From Kuschelorhynchus macadamiae (taxonomy: Eukaryota > Arthropoda > Insecta > Coleoptera > Curculionidae): DNA of 64,000 nt. Where the stretch lies: positions 81,001 to 145,000 of the forward strand of contig JAUTXW010005212.1 of assembly GCA_030620095.1 (NCBI GenBank), read 5' to 3'. This document shows positions 9,617 through 20,475 of this stretch, piece after piece; the stretch's first letter is position 1, and each line of letters opens with the position of its first letter. The position numbers and the translations under genes were made by a program. The notes beneath the pieces were generated by a model. That model was not told the origin of the DNA and ran no database searches. It saw only the letters and a program-made list of their open reading frames with translations.

Positions 9617-11881
9617 CACTGGCCGACAAATAAAAATGTTTTGTTGTAACACAAATCAGAATAGCATAATCTAATAGAATGGACCTATCCAAATACGAAA
9701 ACGACAAATAGAAAGTTGTAGTACGTAGGGTTTTCTTGTTAGAGTTGTAGAACCATATCGAATGTTACGATACTTAATATCTATAGAAAAAATGATTTCA
9801 GAAAATTCTTAACCCCTGTTTACAGTTTTGGCCTATTAAACATACCATACATCTAAGAGAAAAGCAAACGAGAAAAATAAAACTTAAAACACTAATTAAA
9901 CTTAATTTTTTCCGTTTATGAGGTGCCCTATCTTCTCTCTTCAAAAACCAACAGTAGTCACCCATCATGGCTGGATCCCATCGTCCTTGGTACCGAATTT
10001 CCATTGTTCTGGTATCTTGGTGAAACCTTTCACCCTGCTCGTCATTAACAGCTCCCAAATTTTTAGGAAAAAATGACAGATGCGAATGGAGGAAGAGAAT
10101 TTTTAATGACATTCTGGCACCAAGCGCTTTATAGGCATCTAAGGGTTCATTAACTAATTGTTCATAATTTTCATCCATATTGTTGCCTAAGAATCCTCTT
10201 ACTACATTAACAAATGAATTCCATGCTCTGAGTTCCTGCCCGGTAAGTTTTTCCGTAAAATTGACATCGTCCAGCAATTTTCTGATTTGTGGCTCAATAA
10301 AAATGCCTTCTTTTAATATGGCATTACCTAACTGGGGAAAGACTTGTTTTAGGTATTTAAATCCAACACCATCTTTATTCAAAGCCTTCACAAGTTTTTC
10401 ATCAGCCCAAGTTTAATGTGAAGAGGAGGCAAAAGGCAATTTTTGGGTTCAACAAGAGGTATAAATTTAGCATTTTGAGATCCCGGTTGAAATTCGCTTC
10501 TTTCTGGCCAAATTTTTGTTACATATGATTTATTACATGACTGTCCCATAAACAAAGAAAACAGCAATATTTTGTAAATCCCCCTGAAGTCCCACTAAAA
10601 TCGCCATAACTTTTAAATCCCCACATATCTACCATTTATGCCAATTGTAGTTTATTTTATCCAAAATCGTGCAAATATTTTCATAATTTTCTTTCATTGC
10701 AACTGAATGGGCAACTGATATAGAGGGTTTTAAATTTCCATTATGCAATAACACAGCTTTTAAGCTATATTTAGATGAGTCTATGAATAAGCGCCACTCA
10801 CGGGGAGAATGTTCAATATCAAGTTCCTGCATTAAACTGTATATCTCAGTACACGCGCACAACGAATTTTCCATACTGTAGAATTAAGAAAACATAGCAT
10901 TTCTTTTTCTCAAATTCGTAATTTTTGTGTCTTTGGCCAATAGGTTCCATTCCTTAAGACGGGAACCCAGAAGTTCTGACTGTTGCTTGGATAACCCCAA
11001 ATCAAGTACTAAATCATTTAATTCACTTTGAACAATCAAATGTGTCTCGCTGGAACTGCGACCTGTGGTAAAAGTGGGATCGGTGCACTGTTCTTCTAAG
11101 CTGCCTGATGATGCGTTATCTCCCAAATCAGTAGCTTGCCAATTTAAAGGTGCAATCGGCACTGGCAAATTTGCATTATGAGGAACAGGTCGTATGGCAG
11201 ATTGCAAATTTGGATATTCTATATTGTGCTTTCCATTCTTGGAATCACCTTCAGTCTTTGTCGGGCAAAAATAACAACCGTCAGAATTATTGGTAGGTTC
11301 TCGCCATACCATTGGATCTGCAAAAGGCATACTTTTTCTCTTTCCCTTCATCCACTGCACCAATGATACACTACAACTAACACAGCAGACATGGGGAGCC
11401 CACCGCTTATCTTGATCCCCAATTAACACACCAAAATATTTAAAGTAGGCTTTTTTTACATTTTCGGAAAATGGCCTGGCTTTTGATTTCACCAGAAATT
11501 CTCCACAAATATAACAAAATTTGTCAGGAGAAATTTTGCAACTTCGGCGCGTTTGACTCGACATTCTCGTCTTCACATACACTTGCTTATCGATACACAG
11601 AGAACCACTCAATTCGAACCTCAACAGAAGAGTGATGTTTAACGTTTATTTTATGTCTAATGTTGAAAACAACCCAGTCTAGGTAATTTTTCCGTTGTAA
11701 AATGGACCCATTTTAGCCGCCCTACAATAAAATTGTTTACCTGCCAATATAAAAGGTTCTAATTAGGCTATTAAAAATGGTACGTATTAAGGCTTTCCGA
11801 ATATTTTTTTATTATTGGGAGGGTATTTCCATTGTGAAAATAATGAGCTGGACTGTGTTAGAAAAATCTTGTCGGCCAGTG
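9617..11881 (-). mobile_element. DNA transposon with CACTGGCCGACAA termini (CACTA/Chapaev-like candidate)
   Basis: A 13-bp perfect terminal inverted repeat, CACTGGCCGACAA, lies at 9617-9629 and, inverted, at 11869-11881, enclosing 2,265 bp. Similarity continues weakly inward (TAACACA on both sides). The flanks share only TT next to the ends, compatible with the 2-3 bp duplications of CACTA-type elements but not diagnostic. The interior is almost entirely occupied by a broken minus-strand gene with a D...D-C2C-H...E-like layout. The termini and layout together suggest the CACTA-Mirage-Chapaev group; that is inference. Confidence 0.7.
9798..11624 (-). pseudogene. Broken candidate transposase of the CACTGG element (insect repeat gene with CGDLK / GERFHQD motifs)
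   Basis: The best start is at 11564 (MSSQTRRSCK), with an upstream in-frame Met at 11624. The N-terminus has paired Cys motifs (CYICGEF, CCVSCSVSLVQW) and MVWREPTN. The 246-codon first block ends at 10884. A second block (10629-10874) has EWRLFIDSSKYSLKAVLLHN, the candidate first Asp. After a stop come CGDLKVMAIL, the candidate second Asp, then in shifted frames a CxxLWDS-like segment and LLPPLHIKLGLMKN near 10400. The third block (9798-10391) has KEGIFIEPQIRKLL, SLKILFLHSHL and NDEQGERFHQD (candidate Glu), then GDYCWFLKRED. Two or more stops or shifts inactivate it. I recall intact relatives as common uncharacterised proteins of insect genomes. The D-D-(C..C, H)-E order fits RNase H-fold transposases with an insertion domain; that is inference. 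Confidence 0.8.
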
Positions 11882-13760
11882 TTTATAATTAGTTACATGG
11901 GCATGAACATATAAACAAATTACTTTGTTGAATCGATTAAAACTAGCACAAAATTAAAATATACTGGTCCCCAAAATAATACAAAATTTAAAACAATCGC
12001 TCCTGCTGCGAAAAATAGTTGCTGCAGACGTTCTAGAATCTGCTAGAAGTAGCAACACGCTCTTACTAAGGCCTTTGAGGATGGAAACTTCCTCCGAAGT
12101 AACTTAACGCTATCTAGGTTCGGGAATGCAGGTTCCAAAAGGGGCGCTTTTCACTTGAAATGATGTCCAGCTCTCTGGGAGATGGAAAGCGACAATAAAT
12201 CTCTCTTATTTGAGATTCAGACAAATAAATCAACTAGAACACAGCGGACTCGACTGAACACAAAATGTAACTCTTGGAGGCTACCTGCCGACTTGACGAC
12301 TTTCGGTCGACTATTTTGTTAATTCTCGTTTTCTGAGGCCCTTGAAATTCATATGCCAAGTTATATGTGAAAACACTTTCTAATATTAGAAAATATAAGG
12401 ATCATAAAATACCTAAAAGAAACAACGAGGTTCAAATAAGTAAGAAAGAATAAGAAAGCATCGACATTAACGGCAAGTGCTAAACGAACACCGCGGCGTC
12501 TCTAGCTAATTTCACATTCCCCGCTATAGCAAGAAATAACTAATCCTTTATGACGCTCACCGTTCACAATCATCTTACTTAGAACATTATAACAAGCGAG
12601 GTCTAATTATTGTAATAGACAGGGGATATAAACTAACAACTGTTTTAAATTAGGTTATATATTCAGGATTCTTAATGGAAAAAATGAAAGGCATTTTATT
12701 CTCTGTTCGGGGAAAAATATTATAAAATCTGATCTTTAAAAAGATTTTGAAAGGCGTATTAATAAGTAAATTACACAGCTATTGGAATGTCCTTCACCAA
12801 AGATCCACAGGTCATGTTTTTACTTTCGTAATCCACAACTGGAATAAATCCATTAAACTTCATCCATGACAAAGCACAGATTATTTCCCTGGAACATATT
12901 AAGTCTGGCATAATAATGTGTGCTGGAATTGTCAGTTTTCACTCCAATCGAAGTATTTGGGTAGCGATTGGTGGACATTTGTAAAAAAAACCGAGGTTGC
13001 CTAAATATAGGCTATACGGACTACATCACATTACATTTGGTAACAGACCTTAACAATGGTTCACGGTTTGATATTAAGCAGTGGTACAGTGGTTCAACGA
13101 GCACAAGGCCTGTCTAACGATTTCTTAAAAATTAATGTATTTTTAAATACATAAAGGTGGGATAATAATGATAATAATTAACATATTGTTTAACTGCATA
13201 TTTTTGGCCAAATATGCCATTATGTGAAGTTCTACAAATATCATCATATATTAGTTTTATTAGTAGTAGTGTTATATATCATCGTAACAAGTGTTAAATA
13301 AGAAAGTTTTTAAACGTATTTTAATTAAATTGATATTTATCATTTGTTTTTAAATGCTGGAGAAAGTCATAATTTTCCTGAACAAAAACACTATCCGATC
13401 TATTTTTTAGCTTTACTTTATTCTGCTTCAATTTTTGGGTTATTGTATTGTATTGTTTAACTGTATTGTTGTTATCATGAAAATCAAATATTATACGTGA
13501 TAGAAGCTATAATGATGTTTTATTATCCTTCATCTGAATTTCTATAAAAAAAAACAGAAAATGGCAATAAATCGTAATCCCTGACACTTAATCGCATAAT
13601 CACATTAAACGCAACTAAACACCTTAAAATCTCTACATCGACCCACATGAATCATCACCAGATCTCTGAAACTGTTCAAATTTGGCATGAGTATTTTGTT
13701 TCAGTGATGTCGGTGCTACATAAGAAAGGATTTTCTACATCTCTCCCCTAAGGGAGTAAA
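11882..13760. other. Intron stretch with no recognised gene
   Basis: The DNA is AT-rich with scattered moderately GC-rich pieces near 12000-12330. One ~60-codon minus-strand open stretch (about 12780-12960, containing PAHIIMPDL and SWMKFNGF) is vaguely retroelement-like but was not identified. Confidence 0.35.
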
Positions 13761-13764
13761 AAGC

Positions 13765-14280
13765 TGAAATGTGTTTTTACTTTTACAATATCTCTTCAAC
13801 TAAATGAGATTTTAATATAGTTCTTTCATGAATGGCTTTCGAAAATAATTATAAATCAGTTTCTTGATTTTTTGAAATTTGCTCCCTAAGGAAGTGTTTT
13901 TCTTTTTTTTTAAACATCTCTTCAAATAAATGATCTTTCAAAATTAAACTTTCATCAAAGGCTTTAAAAATGAATTACTTACCTAAAAACAAACTTTTAG
14001 ATTTTCCTCCATTCAGTTTCTGAAAATTCCAGCCTTAAGTGGCAGAAAAATATGTTCTTACTTTTTTTACATCTCTTGAATTAAATAGGATTTTAAGATG
14101 TCTCTCAAATATAATTATTATCAAACCGTACATTTCTGACTTTTATTAAATGTCACCCTTAATAAAGGGACGAAATGTGTTTTTACTTTTTTACAATGTT
14201 TCTTCAAATGAATGAGATTTTAAGACGATTCTTTCGTCAGTGACTTTCAATAATAATTATCTAAAAATCGATAAAATTTA
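13765..14280 (+). repeat. Degenerate tandem repeat, ~4 units of about 120-165 bp
   Basis: Units starting near 13765, 13883, 14051 and 14174 each contain a GTGTTTTTACTTTTT-like T-rich run followed by ATCTCTTCAAATAAATGA and GATTTTAAGA. Spacing is irregular and divergence high, so this is an old minisatellite-type array. Confidence 0.5.
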
Positions 14281-14479
14281 AGGGCGAACTGCAAGCATTG
14301 TTGGGCAGACTAAAATGTAGCTTATAAAAAAGTACTATTTTAAATATTTTTTTCGCGGATCAACGTATTCGGGAAGATTTTGAAAACTATGTAAATTATA
14401 TTGAAAATCAATACCGGCAAATCACAAAAAATGTTGGCAGCTTGTATCAGTGAAGGGACACAGCGCTGGAATTCCATCA

Positions 14480-14895
14480 ACAATGAAATTTAATAATATA
14501 GAGACAGGTGATCGTTTAGAAATCCATAAAATGTTTGCAACATACTTTGATAGTGTGTTTGTTAAGTCGAATAATACCAATAATAATAAAACTGACACAT
14601 CAGTTTCATGTAATGAATATTGATTGGGCAATGGACGAAGACCCTCATCCCGGACATACAAAAATGGACTGACTGCAAACATCATCGCAGATTATGCTAT
14701 TGGCTCACCCAGGCTCTAACGGGACACGGCAGTTTCAGATCGAATACCAAGAGATTGGGAAAAATCCAAGACAATTGTAAATATTGCTCAAGTGTAGATA
14801 TGGCGGAACATACTATTTTCAAGTGTCCACTGTGGCACAGAGAAAGAATAGAACCAGACATTAGAATAGGTAGACTAATTAGGACATATGGTTAG
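14480..14895 (+). pseudogene. Fragments of a non-LTR retrotransposon (R1/Jockey-like C-terminus)
   Basis: Positions 14620-14895 encode a 91-codon reading containing ALTGHGSFRSNTKRLG and CKYCSSVDMAEHTIFKCPLW. This is the Cys/His segment found at the end of R1/LOA/Jockey-type ORF2 proteins (LTGHG, C-x2-C, H, C). Just upstream, 14510-14610 reads KMFATYFDSVFVKSNN, similar to the linker between endonuclease and reverse transcriptase. Everything between is missing, so this is a deleted remnant. Confidence 0.65.
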
Positions 14896-15146
14896 AAACA
14901 TTATGAATCAGAAAAGCCTAGAGGAATAAAACAAAATAATCCCTTCTCCTGAGGTAAACCGAACAGGTAGTTCCAGGGGTTGAAAGGGGAAGAAAGTTTG
15001 GCAGGTAATGCGACCTTCAAACAAGGCGGGAGTCCTGCACAGTCTGGGCAATACAAGATCGCTGCATGAAATCCAAATACCCGGTGATAAATCGCTTCTC
15101 CTAACCCTTCAAAAAAAAAAGGTTGAATGGTATGGGGTTATCAAAA

Positions 15147-15630
15147 CAATTAAGGTGCCGGAGCGTGTCGGCATCATGGTTAATCACATTAACAGAAGAA
15201 TTTTACTGTTTTATCTTTAACGATGATGCTTTTCCGCTATCGAGCTCTGGTGCCTAATCTAGTGCTAACCCGATACCGATCTACCCGAGGCCAAGTGCGG
15301 CAGCGCGGAGGAGTGCAGGTTTGCAACAGTTAAGGCGCCGGAGCGCGTCGGCGCGTAGGATTCATGGTTAAACTGGATAATAGAAGAATTTTAGTGTATT
15401 TAACTTTCATAACAATTCACCTAGTGTCTCCGTGCTACCGTCCACGGTCGACCTGTACCAGGGAAATATAGGTTGATTGGTATTCAGTAATAGTTAAAGC
15501 GCAGGAGAGCGTCAACGTGTAGGCATCATGGTGAAACACGGTAAAACAAGAATTTGAGTGTTATAGATTTAACGGTGATGCTTTTACGCTATCGCGCTCC
15601 AGAGTCTAACCTTGTGCTAACCTGCTACAT
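15147..15630 (+). repeat. Tandem repeat, three units of ~164-181 bp
   Basis: Three copies begin near 15150, 15331 and 15495 with AAGGYGCCGGAGCG-like sequence. Each continues with a CATGGTTAA-like piece, then AAGAATTTTAGTG, and in two copies GATGCTTTTACGCTATCG. Units are relatively GC-rich compared with the surroundings. Confidence 0.7.
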
Positions 15631-16062
15631 TGATACCATTCATCATATTTTAATTTTGAAGTTTTCCCGCCTATTCTGATGAAGTGACAATGGTCACCAA
15701 CATCAAATAAAAAAACAAAATAAAAATCCCTATTAAAGTAGCAATTTACAAATACGATTTTCTTGAAGTGATCTGTAAGTGAAGTAACGTTATACATTGA
15801 AACATATGAACTATTTCGATATTTTAGTTGTGTATTTAATCGATTTCCTTTAAAAACTACTAAGTATGACTTTTCCCCGTTTTATCAACATGGTCTGGCA
15901 AAATGGGATAATTGGTTAGAAGCCAGTTTAATTCTATTTTTTATAATTTTTACGAAGTTAATTTTTTTAAAATGCAAATAAATATAGACAGAGTTACCTT
16001 TGAATACACTTTAATAAAAGTTTAACATATTATTAATGAAAAAATAACTATTTACTCGAAAG

Positions 16063-16735
16063 TTATAAGGAACAAAAATCACATACGAAAATATCCTGTG
16101 TCTTTTCTATGCAACTGCATTGTTCATGGGAACCATTTTTACATGTAATACACTGTGTCCAACCTTCTTTACTGGCTGAATTAGATAAAAGTTCATTAAA
16201 ATATAAGCAAGCTACATCATCGTTTTCTTCTTCCAAACTCTACAAATCATCAAGTTGTGTTTGCATTCCTTGTTTTTTCAAAACTATTCATGAGTTTTTT
16301 TTTGTTCTTTTTAGCAGACACTTCTTCTTACTGGAGAGAATCATCTGTTTTCCTTTGTGCTGTCTCTTTGGTACAATTATTGACCAATTTTATTTTTCCT
16401 TCATTACTTGATTCAATTTTTCTTCTCTTCAGGATTTCAGCCTGTATTAGTTCACCCTTTTAAGGCGAAGTAATTATAACAATATATTTTTCCTCTATTC
16501 TGATTGTTTTTTTGTTTTCTTTCTGCTTATAGAAACTTAAGAATAGTTTGAGGAAAGACTTTTTGAAAGCTTGAATTTAGAGGTAAATTGACTACTTGGT
16601 TGCCTTCATTTAAAAAAGTTTCATCTGTTTCCATTTCCACTAAATTGACCTGTTTTGTTTGTTGAAGAGGTTCTTTCCAACGCTCGAGTTTTCTTTGCTT
16701 TATATTCTTTCTAAACTGAATTAACTTCAACTTGT
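16063..16735 (-). pseudogene. C-terminal remnant of a pogo/Tigger-like transposase
   Basis: The minus strand shows a charged Lys/Glu-rich linker in pieces (LVEMETDETFLNEGNQ, AEILKRRKIESSNEGK, KKNKKKLMNSFEK). It ends with DDVACLYFNELLSNSASKEG, then WTQCITCKNGSHEQC and FVCDFCSL before a stop at 16063. A terminal Cys/His cluster of the form C-x2-C...H-x2-C...C-x2-C after an EGW motif occurs at the end of insect jerky/Tigger-type DDE_1 transposases. The catalytic domain is absent here and frames are broken, so it is a fragment in host intron 2. Confidence 0.6.
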
Positions 16736-16739
16736 TGTA

Positions 16740-17962
16740 TAGCTACCTCTATTGCCTCCCTACTTCATGATTGGTGCTCAGTCTTTCGTATGTATCTTGA
16801 ATAAGATATTTTTGCACAGTTCAGCAGTTCAGCACAAACATCAAAATTAGTAAAAGTTCTGAAATACTTCAAGAAAACACATCGCCGACTAGATTTAATT
16901 TAACTAAAGCTGTAAATTATTGTCAAACTCTGAATTGATAGGAAGTTCCATATGACGTTCCAATCAAACAAATCCTTGAAACAAAAGTAATAACACGTTT
17001 TCATACCTAAAGAATCGAAATAACATAATTTATATATATTTTCAGCCTACCTGCAATATTGTACAACTCGGAGTGGCTTATTTAGGGGAGGGGAGAAATG
17101 TCCTCTCCCAGAACTACTTACCAAATCAAAAAAAATATAATACCTTACCACGATTTTATAAGTGAAAAACTTTTTCTTTCTTTTTTTTAGTCGTTGCTGT
17201 TGTGTTAAAAAAAACTAGCAACTTTTTTTTTAGTCGCTAAATGTTATAATTGTTTGCCCCCCACAGAAAGGTATTCTAAATACGCCGTCGCACAACTCGC
17301 AAGAAAAACCGACAAATTGTCGCTATTTCCGCTCAAACTGGCCTATTTAAAAACAAACGCGCGACACGTTGCCATTCAATTCGTAAACACATGTGATACA
17401 GACCATATTGCCGATTAAGATGTTTTTAGGAAATAGTTTTGCAATTTTTTTTTAAGATGACGCCACTAGTTTCGTTTCTATTTAGGGGTACCCCTTTTTA
17501 GCAGACTCCCCATTTTATCATACGTTTCCCCTACGAGATGATGGGTAAGAAAGAGAGTTCTCAGGTGAGAACTTTGATGATGGATAACTCGAAAACAAAA
17601 CCAGGCTGAAAATAATGAACTTCAGATTCGTGATCAGCGCTTCAAATTTTACCTGGGTACCAAATTTTTTGAAAATCGGCAATGGTAAGAGGAATGTAAA
17701 TGTTCACTTACACATGTTTCTAAAAATAAAGGAGGGTATCGAGCGAGCATAAATTTACTTGTCTATCGAGAAAAAATAACCAGATTGCTAATTTGATAAT
17801 AATTAGTAACTTTATTGCTACCATGATAGTCATGATACCACCAGTAACGGAAATAAGTAATAAAATGTTCACTGCCTTGAGGACTATTAGATGAATAAAA
17901 CGTATGGGACACAAAGTGATAAAACTATAAAAATTCCTTTTTTGAAGAATTGAAATGATTAC
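16740..17962. other. Distal part of host intron 2, no recognised gene
   Basis: AT-rich intronic sequence just 3' of exon 2. No coding similarity or repeat structure was recognised. Confidence 0.4.
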
Positions 17963-18097
17963 CTTGCAAGTTTTCATATTCCTGTTTGAAACTCTCGGGC
18001 AACTTTTCCAAACATACGTTCGACTGAAGTAGTTTTTGAGCCAAATTAAACGATGATTTTGAAGTCATTTGCAATGCTGCAATAGCTTTTTCTGCAC
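17963..18097 (-). CDS. Exon 2 of uncharacterised host gene
   Basis: A pyrimidine-rich acceptor (TTTATTTTTAG) precedes this 135-bp exon, which is open from phase 1 to phase 1. It ends with the peptide KQEYENLQ and one G, then GTAATC. The sequence is Ala/Leu/Gln/Ser-rich and helix-forming, consistent with a coiled-coil continuation of exon 1. Intron 1 is only 138 bp, typical for insects. Confidence 0.7.
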
Positions 18098-18235
18098 CTA
18101 AAAATAAATAGAGATAATTTATATAAATGTGAACGGTAAAACAATTATTATTAACCGTATAGTATAAATCATTATAATCATTTAAAATTTGTATTAATTC
18201 TTTATATTATTAAACACATGTAAAAGTTATCTTAC

Positions 18236-18395
18236 CATTTACCATTGTTTTAAGATAATTTATGTACTTTTCTCCAACAACAAAACGTTCTTTAAGATCC
18301 ATTCCAACCTCAGTCATTAGAAGCGCCTGCTTCAAAATGTAATTATCCAAACAGTCTGGCGAATTACTTTTTGGAATGATTTCTTCTGGAAACAT
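18236..18395 (-). CDS. Exon 1 of uncharacterised host gene (start codon)
   Basis: The exon encodes 53 residues plus one base, starting MFPEEIIPK and ending KTMVN. An in-frame TAA lies about 30 bp upstream of the ATG, which supports this start. The donor is G|GTAAGA, phase 1. The peptide is leucine- and lysine-rich and probably helical, unlike the neighbouring transposon remnants, and it has no internal stops. The roughly 400 bp upstream (18396-18805) should hold the 5' untranslated region and promoter, but I could not identify a clear TATA/initiator pair there. Confidence 0.7.
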
Positions 18396-18805
18396 TTTCG
18401 CTTTTGGGAATTTTAAATTTGACTTTTAAAATTTTATTATTTCAGATGTGTCTCTATTTTGACATATTTTTGATCTACATCATTCTACATATTTCGTAAA
18501 TTATTCCAGTGACGCATGACAGTTTATGATTAAATAGATTTCTGCTGCTTTTTGTATTGAACAGTTCAACGATCTGTCATGTCCTACGACAGTATAGGTT
18601 GATAACCTAGAGTTTATTAAAAAAATACACCTACATCCGCAACTTGGCCATAGAAAATAATAGATAACTTGCACCATAAATGCAATTTTCAAACGAACTC
18701 TAGGTACGTAGCATATGTTGTCGAAAAACGTGATATAGACATGACAGCTCGTTGGACTGCTCTGGTGCAAGTACAGTTTTTTAGGCTGAACATTTTTATT
18801 TCCTT

Positions 18806-19462
18806 TTTACTTCCTTCGTAAAAGGGAAGTATTGTAATCGTGAAAAAAATCACTCTCCGAGATTTTTTCAGATCTACACGTTTCAGGGTCTCTAGATAAC
18901 GAAAAACATGTTTTCTCAATTCCGTCGGTCTGTCTGTCTGTTCGCGGCGTGGCTAAAAAACTACTTACCCGATTGATTTCAAATTTTGGTCAAAAATTAA
19001 GGCTCATATGGGGATGACCTGGTAACAATCCAATATGGCGAAACAAAATGGCGGCTTAGTGAAATGTTAAAAAAATTATTATTAAAAAACTACTTATCCA
19101 ATTTATCTCAAATTTTGCAAAAACATCAAGCATTATGTTGGAATCAATTGCTAACATTTTGGTATGAATCCAAGATGGCGGAACAAAATGGCATAAAATG
19201 TTTGTAATCGTGAAAAAAATCATCCTCTCAGGTTTTACATACTCGTATCTTCACATTCTAGCGTCCCTAGATGCCAAAAAACATGTTTTATCAATTCCAT
19301 CGTTTCGTCTGTCGGTCCGTCTGTCGGTCTGTCTATCAGGTCGCGACATAGATTAAATACTACTTACCAGGTTGACTTTAAATTTTGACCAAAAATTAAG
19401 GGTAATTTGGGGATGACCTGGTAATATTTTGGTAAAAATCCAATATGGTTAAACAATCTTAA
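18806..19462 (+). repeat. GCCAT-motif repeat family, copy A (left portion)
   Basis: It starts with a small hairpin (ACTTCC...GGAAGT) and GGGAAGTATTGTAATCGTG, followed by a conserved lead with TCTGTCTGTCTGTTCGCGGC. Then come repeating ~140-170-bp modules that contain AAAATGGCGGCTTA and AACAAAATGGCG. The family recurs at 20466-20870, 24745-26075, 46715-46980, 51730-52506 and 55785-58075. The copy begins about 400 bp upstream of the host gene's start codon. Confidence 0.75.
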
Positions 19463-19469
19463 AAATTTA

Positions 19470-20475
19470 AGTTTCTAAATGGTTTTCGTTAACAAACCTC
19501 TTGTTAATGTTACAGTGGTGTATTATTTGTGGTTAGGATCCAGTAAAAAAACAAAAGTCTATTTTTAAATAGTCGACGTTTCGCAACTTTATTGTTGCAT
19601 CCTCAAGATACATATATAAATTCTATATCCTGCATGAACCCCGTATTATCGGTGTTTACCTACTCCGTTGGTCCGCAGGTATTTCTCAGATATTATGTTT
19701 CTATGGTTTCTGTTAACGATCCTCTTGTTGTTATGTTAGAGGGGGGTTAGGGTTCAGTAAAGAAACAAAAGACTTTTTTAAATTGTCGACGTTGTGCAAC
19801 TTTATTGTTGCACCCTCAGGACATATATAGATTCTATATCCTGCATGAAACCCATATTATCAGTCTTTACCTACTACGTTGGTCCGCAGATATTTTCCAG
19901 ATATTAAGTTTCTAAATGGTTTTCGTTAAGGATCCTGTTGTTTTTATGTTGGATTGGTGTATTATTTGGTTAGGATCGAGTAAAAAAACAAAAGTCTTTT
20001 TTTAAATTATCGAAGTTTTGCAAGTTTATTGTTGCATTCTCAGGACACATCGATTTTATATCCTGCTTAAAACCCATATTATCAGTCGTTACCTACTCCG
20101 CTGGTCCACAGATATTTCCCAAATATGAAGTTTCTAAACGGTTTTCGTTAACGATCTTCTTGTTTTTAGAGTGGTGTATTACTTGGGGTTAGGAAATATC
20201 TGCAGACCAACGGAGTAGGTAAAGACTGATAATATGGGTTTCATGTACGATATAAAATCTATGTGTCCTGAGAATACAATAATAATGTTGAGAAACATCG
20301 ACATTTTAAAAAAGGGCTTTTTTATTGGATCTTAACCTCAAATGACACTTTAACATAACAACAAGAGGATTGTTAAAGAAAACCAGTTAGAAACTTAATA
20401 TTTGGGAAGTATCTGCAGACGAACTAGTAACTAAGTAAAGTTAAGGTAGAGACTGATAATATGGGTTTCAATTTA
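19470..20475. repeat. Tandem array of ~220-bp units with hammerhead-like motifs
   Basis: Units begin at 19470, 19696, 19906 and 20129 with GTTTCTAAATGGTTTTCGTT, giving periods of 226, 210 and 223 bp. From about 20194 the same unit continues in inverted orientation for one to two copies. Each unit contains, on the minus strand in the direct part, a CTGAGGA-like box, a stem GCAAC/GTTGC and GCGAAACGTC. This resembles Penelope-type terminal repeats or small tandem hammerhead retroelements (retrozymes). The array interrupts copy A of the GCCAT repeat. Confidence 0.75.
19572..19607 (-). ncRNA. Hammerhead-like ribozyme motif (best-preserved of the array)
   Basis: On the minus strand a TTGAGGA box, a 5-bp stem (GCAAC with GTTGC around AATAAA) and GCGAAACGTC follow the hammerhead order CUGANGA - stem II - GAAA - stem III - UH. 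C3 is replaced by T, and one T sits between the box and the stem. Equivalent sites at 19785-19820 and 20009-20044, and on the plus strand at 20268-20302, are more degenerate. Self-cleavage is doubtful. Confidence 0.45.

Larger units (their letters stand above)
1..18395 (-). other. Host-type multi-exon gene span (partial, 5 exons visible, runs off left edge)
   Basis: Five minus-strand exons join through GT-AG introns with matching phases (1, 1, 0, 0). Together they give 808 coding bases, or 269 codons plus one base, that continue past base 1. Introns run 18098-18235 (138 bp), 6871-17962 (about 11.1 kb), 6596-6694 (99 bp) and 89-6346 (about 6.3 kb). The two long introns are packed with transposons. 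The protein starts with a helix-forming region (exons 1-3), followed by a Ser-rich stretch, a Lys/Arg-rich segment near residues 207-218 and an acidic Ser/Asp patch near residues 220-234. I do not recognise the family and saw no catalytic motif. A nuclear or scaffold-type protein would fit the composition, but that is inference. Splicing across the 11-kb intron is supported only by phase and splice-site agreement. Confidence 0.72.

Noticed and set aside
12780..12960. 60-codon minus-strand reading with PAHIIMPDL and SWMKFNGF, considered as retroviral-type protease
   Set aside because: No DTG/DSG active site and no adjacent reverse transcriptase or LTR; too short to assign.
16109..16463. Plus-strand Phe/Ser-rich open frames
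   Set aside because: Antisense to the pogo/Tigger-like C-terminus, whose Cys/His pattern reads on the minus strand.
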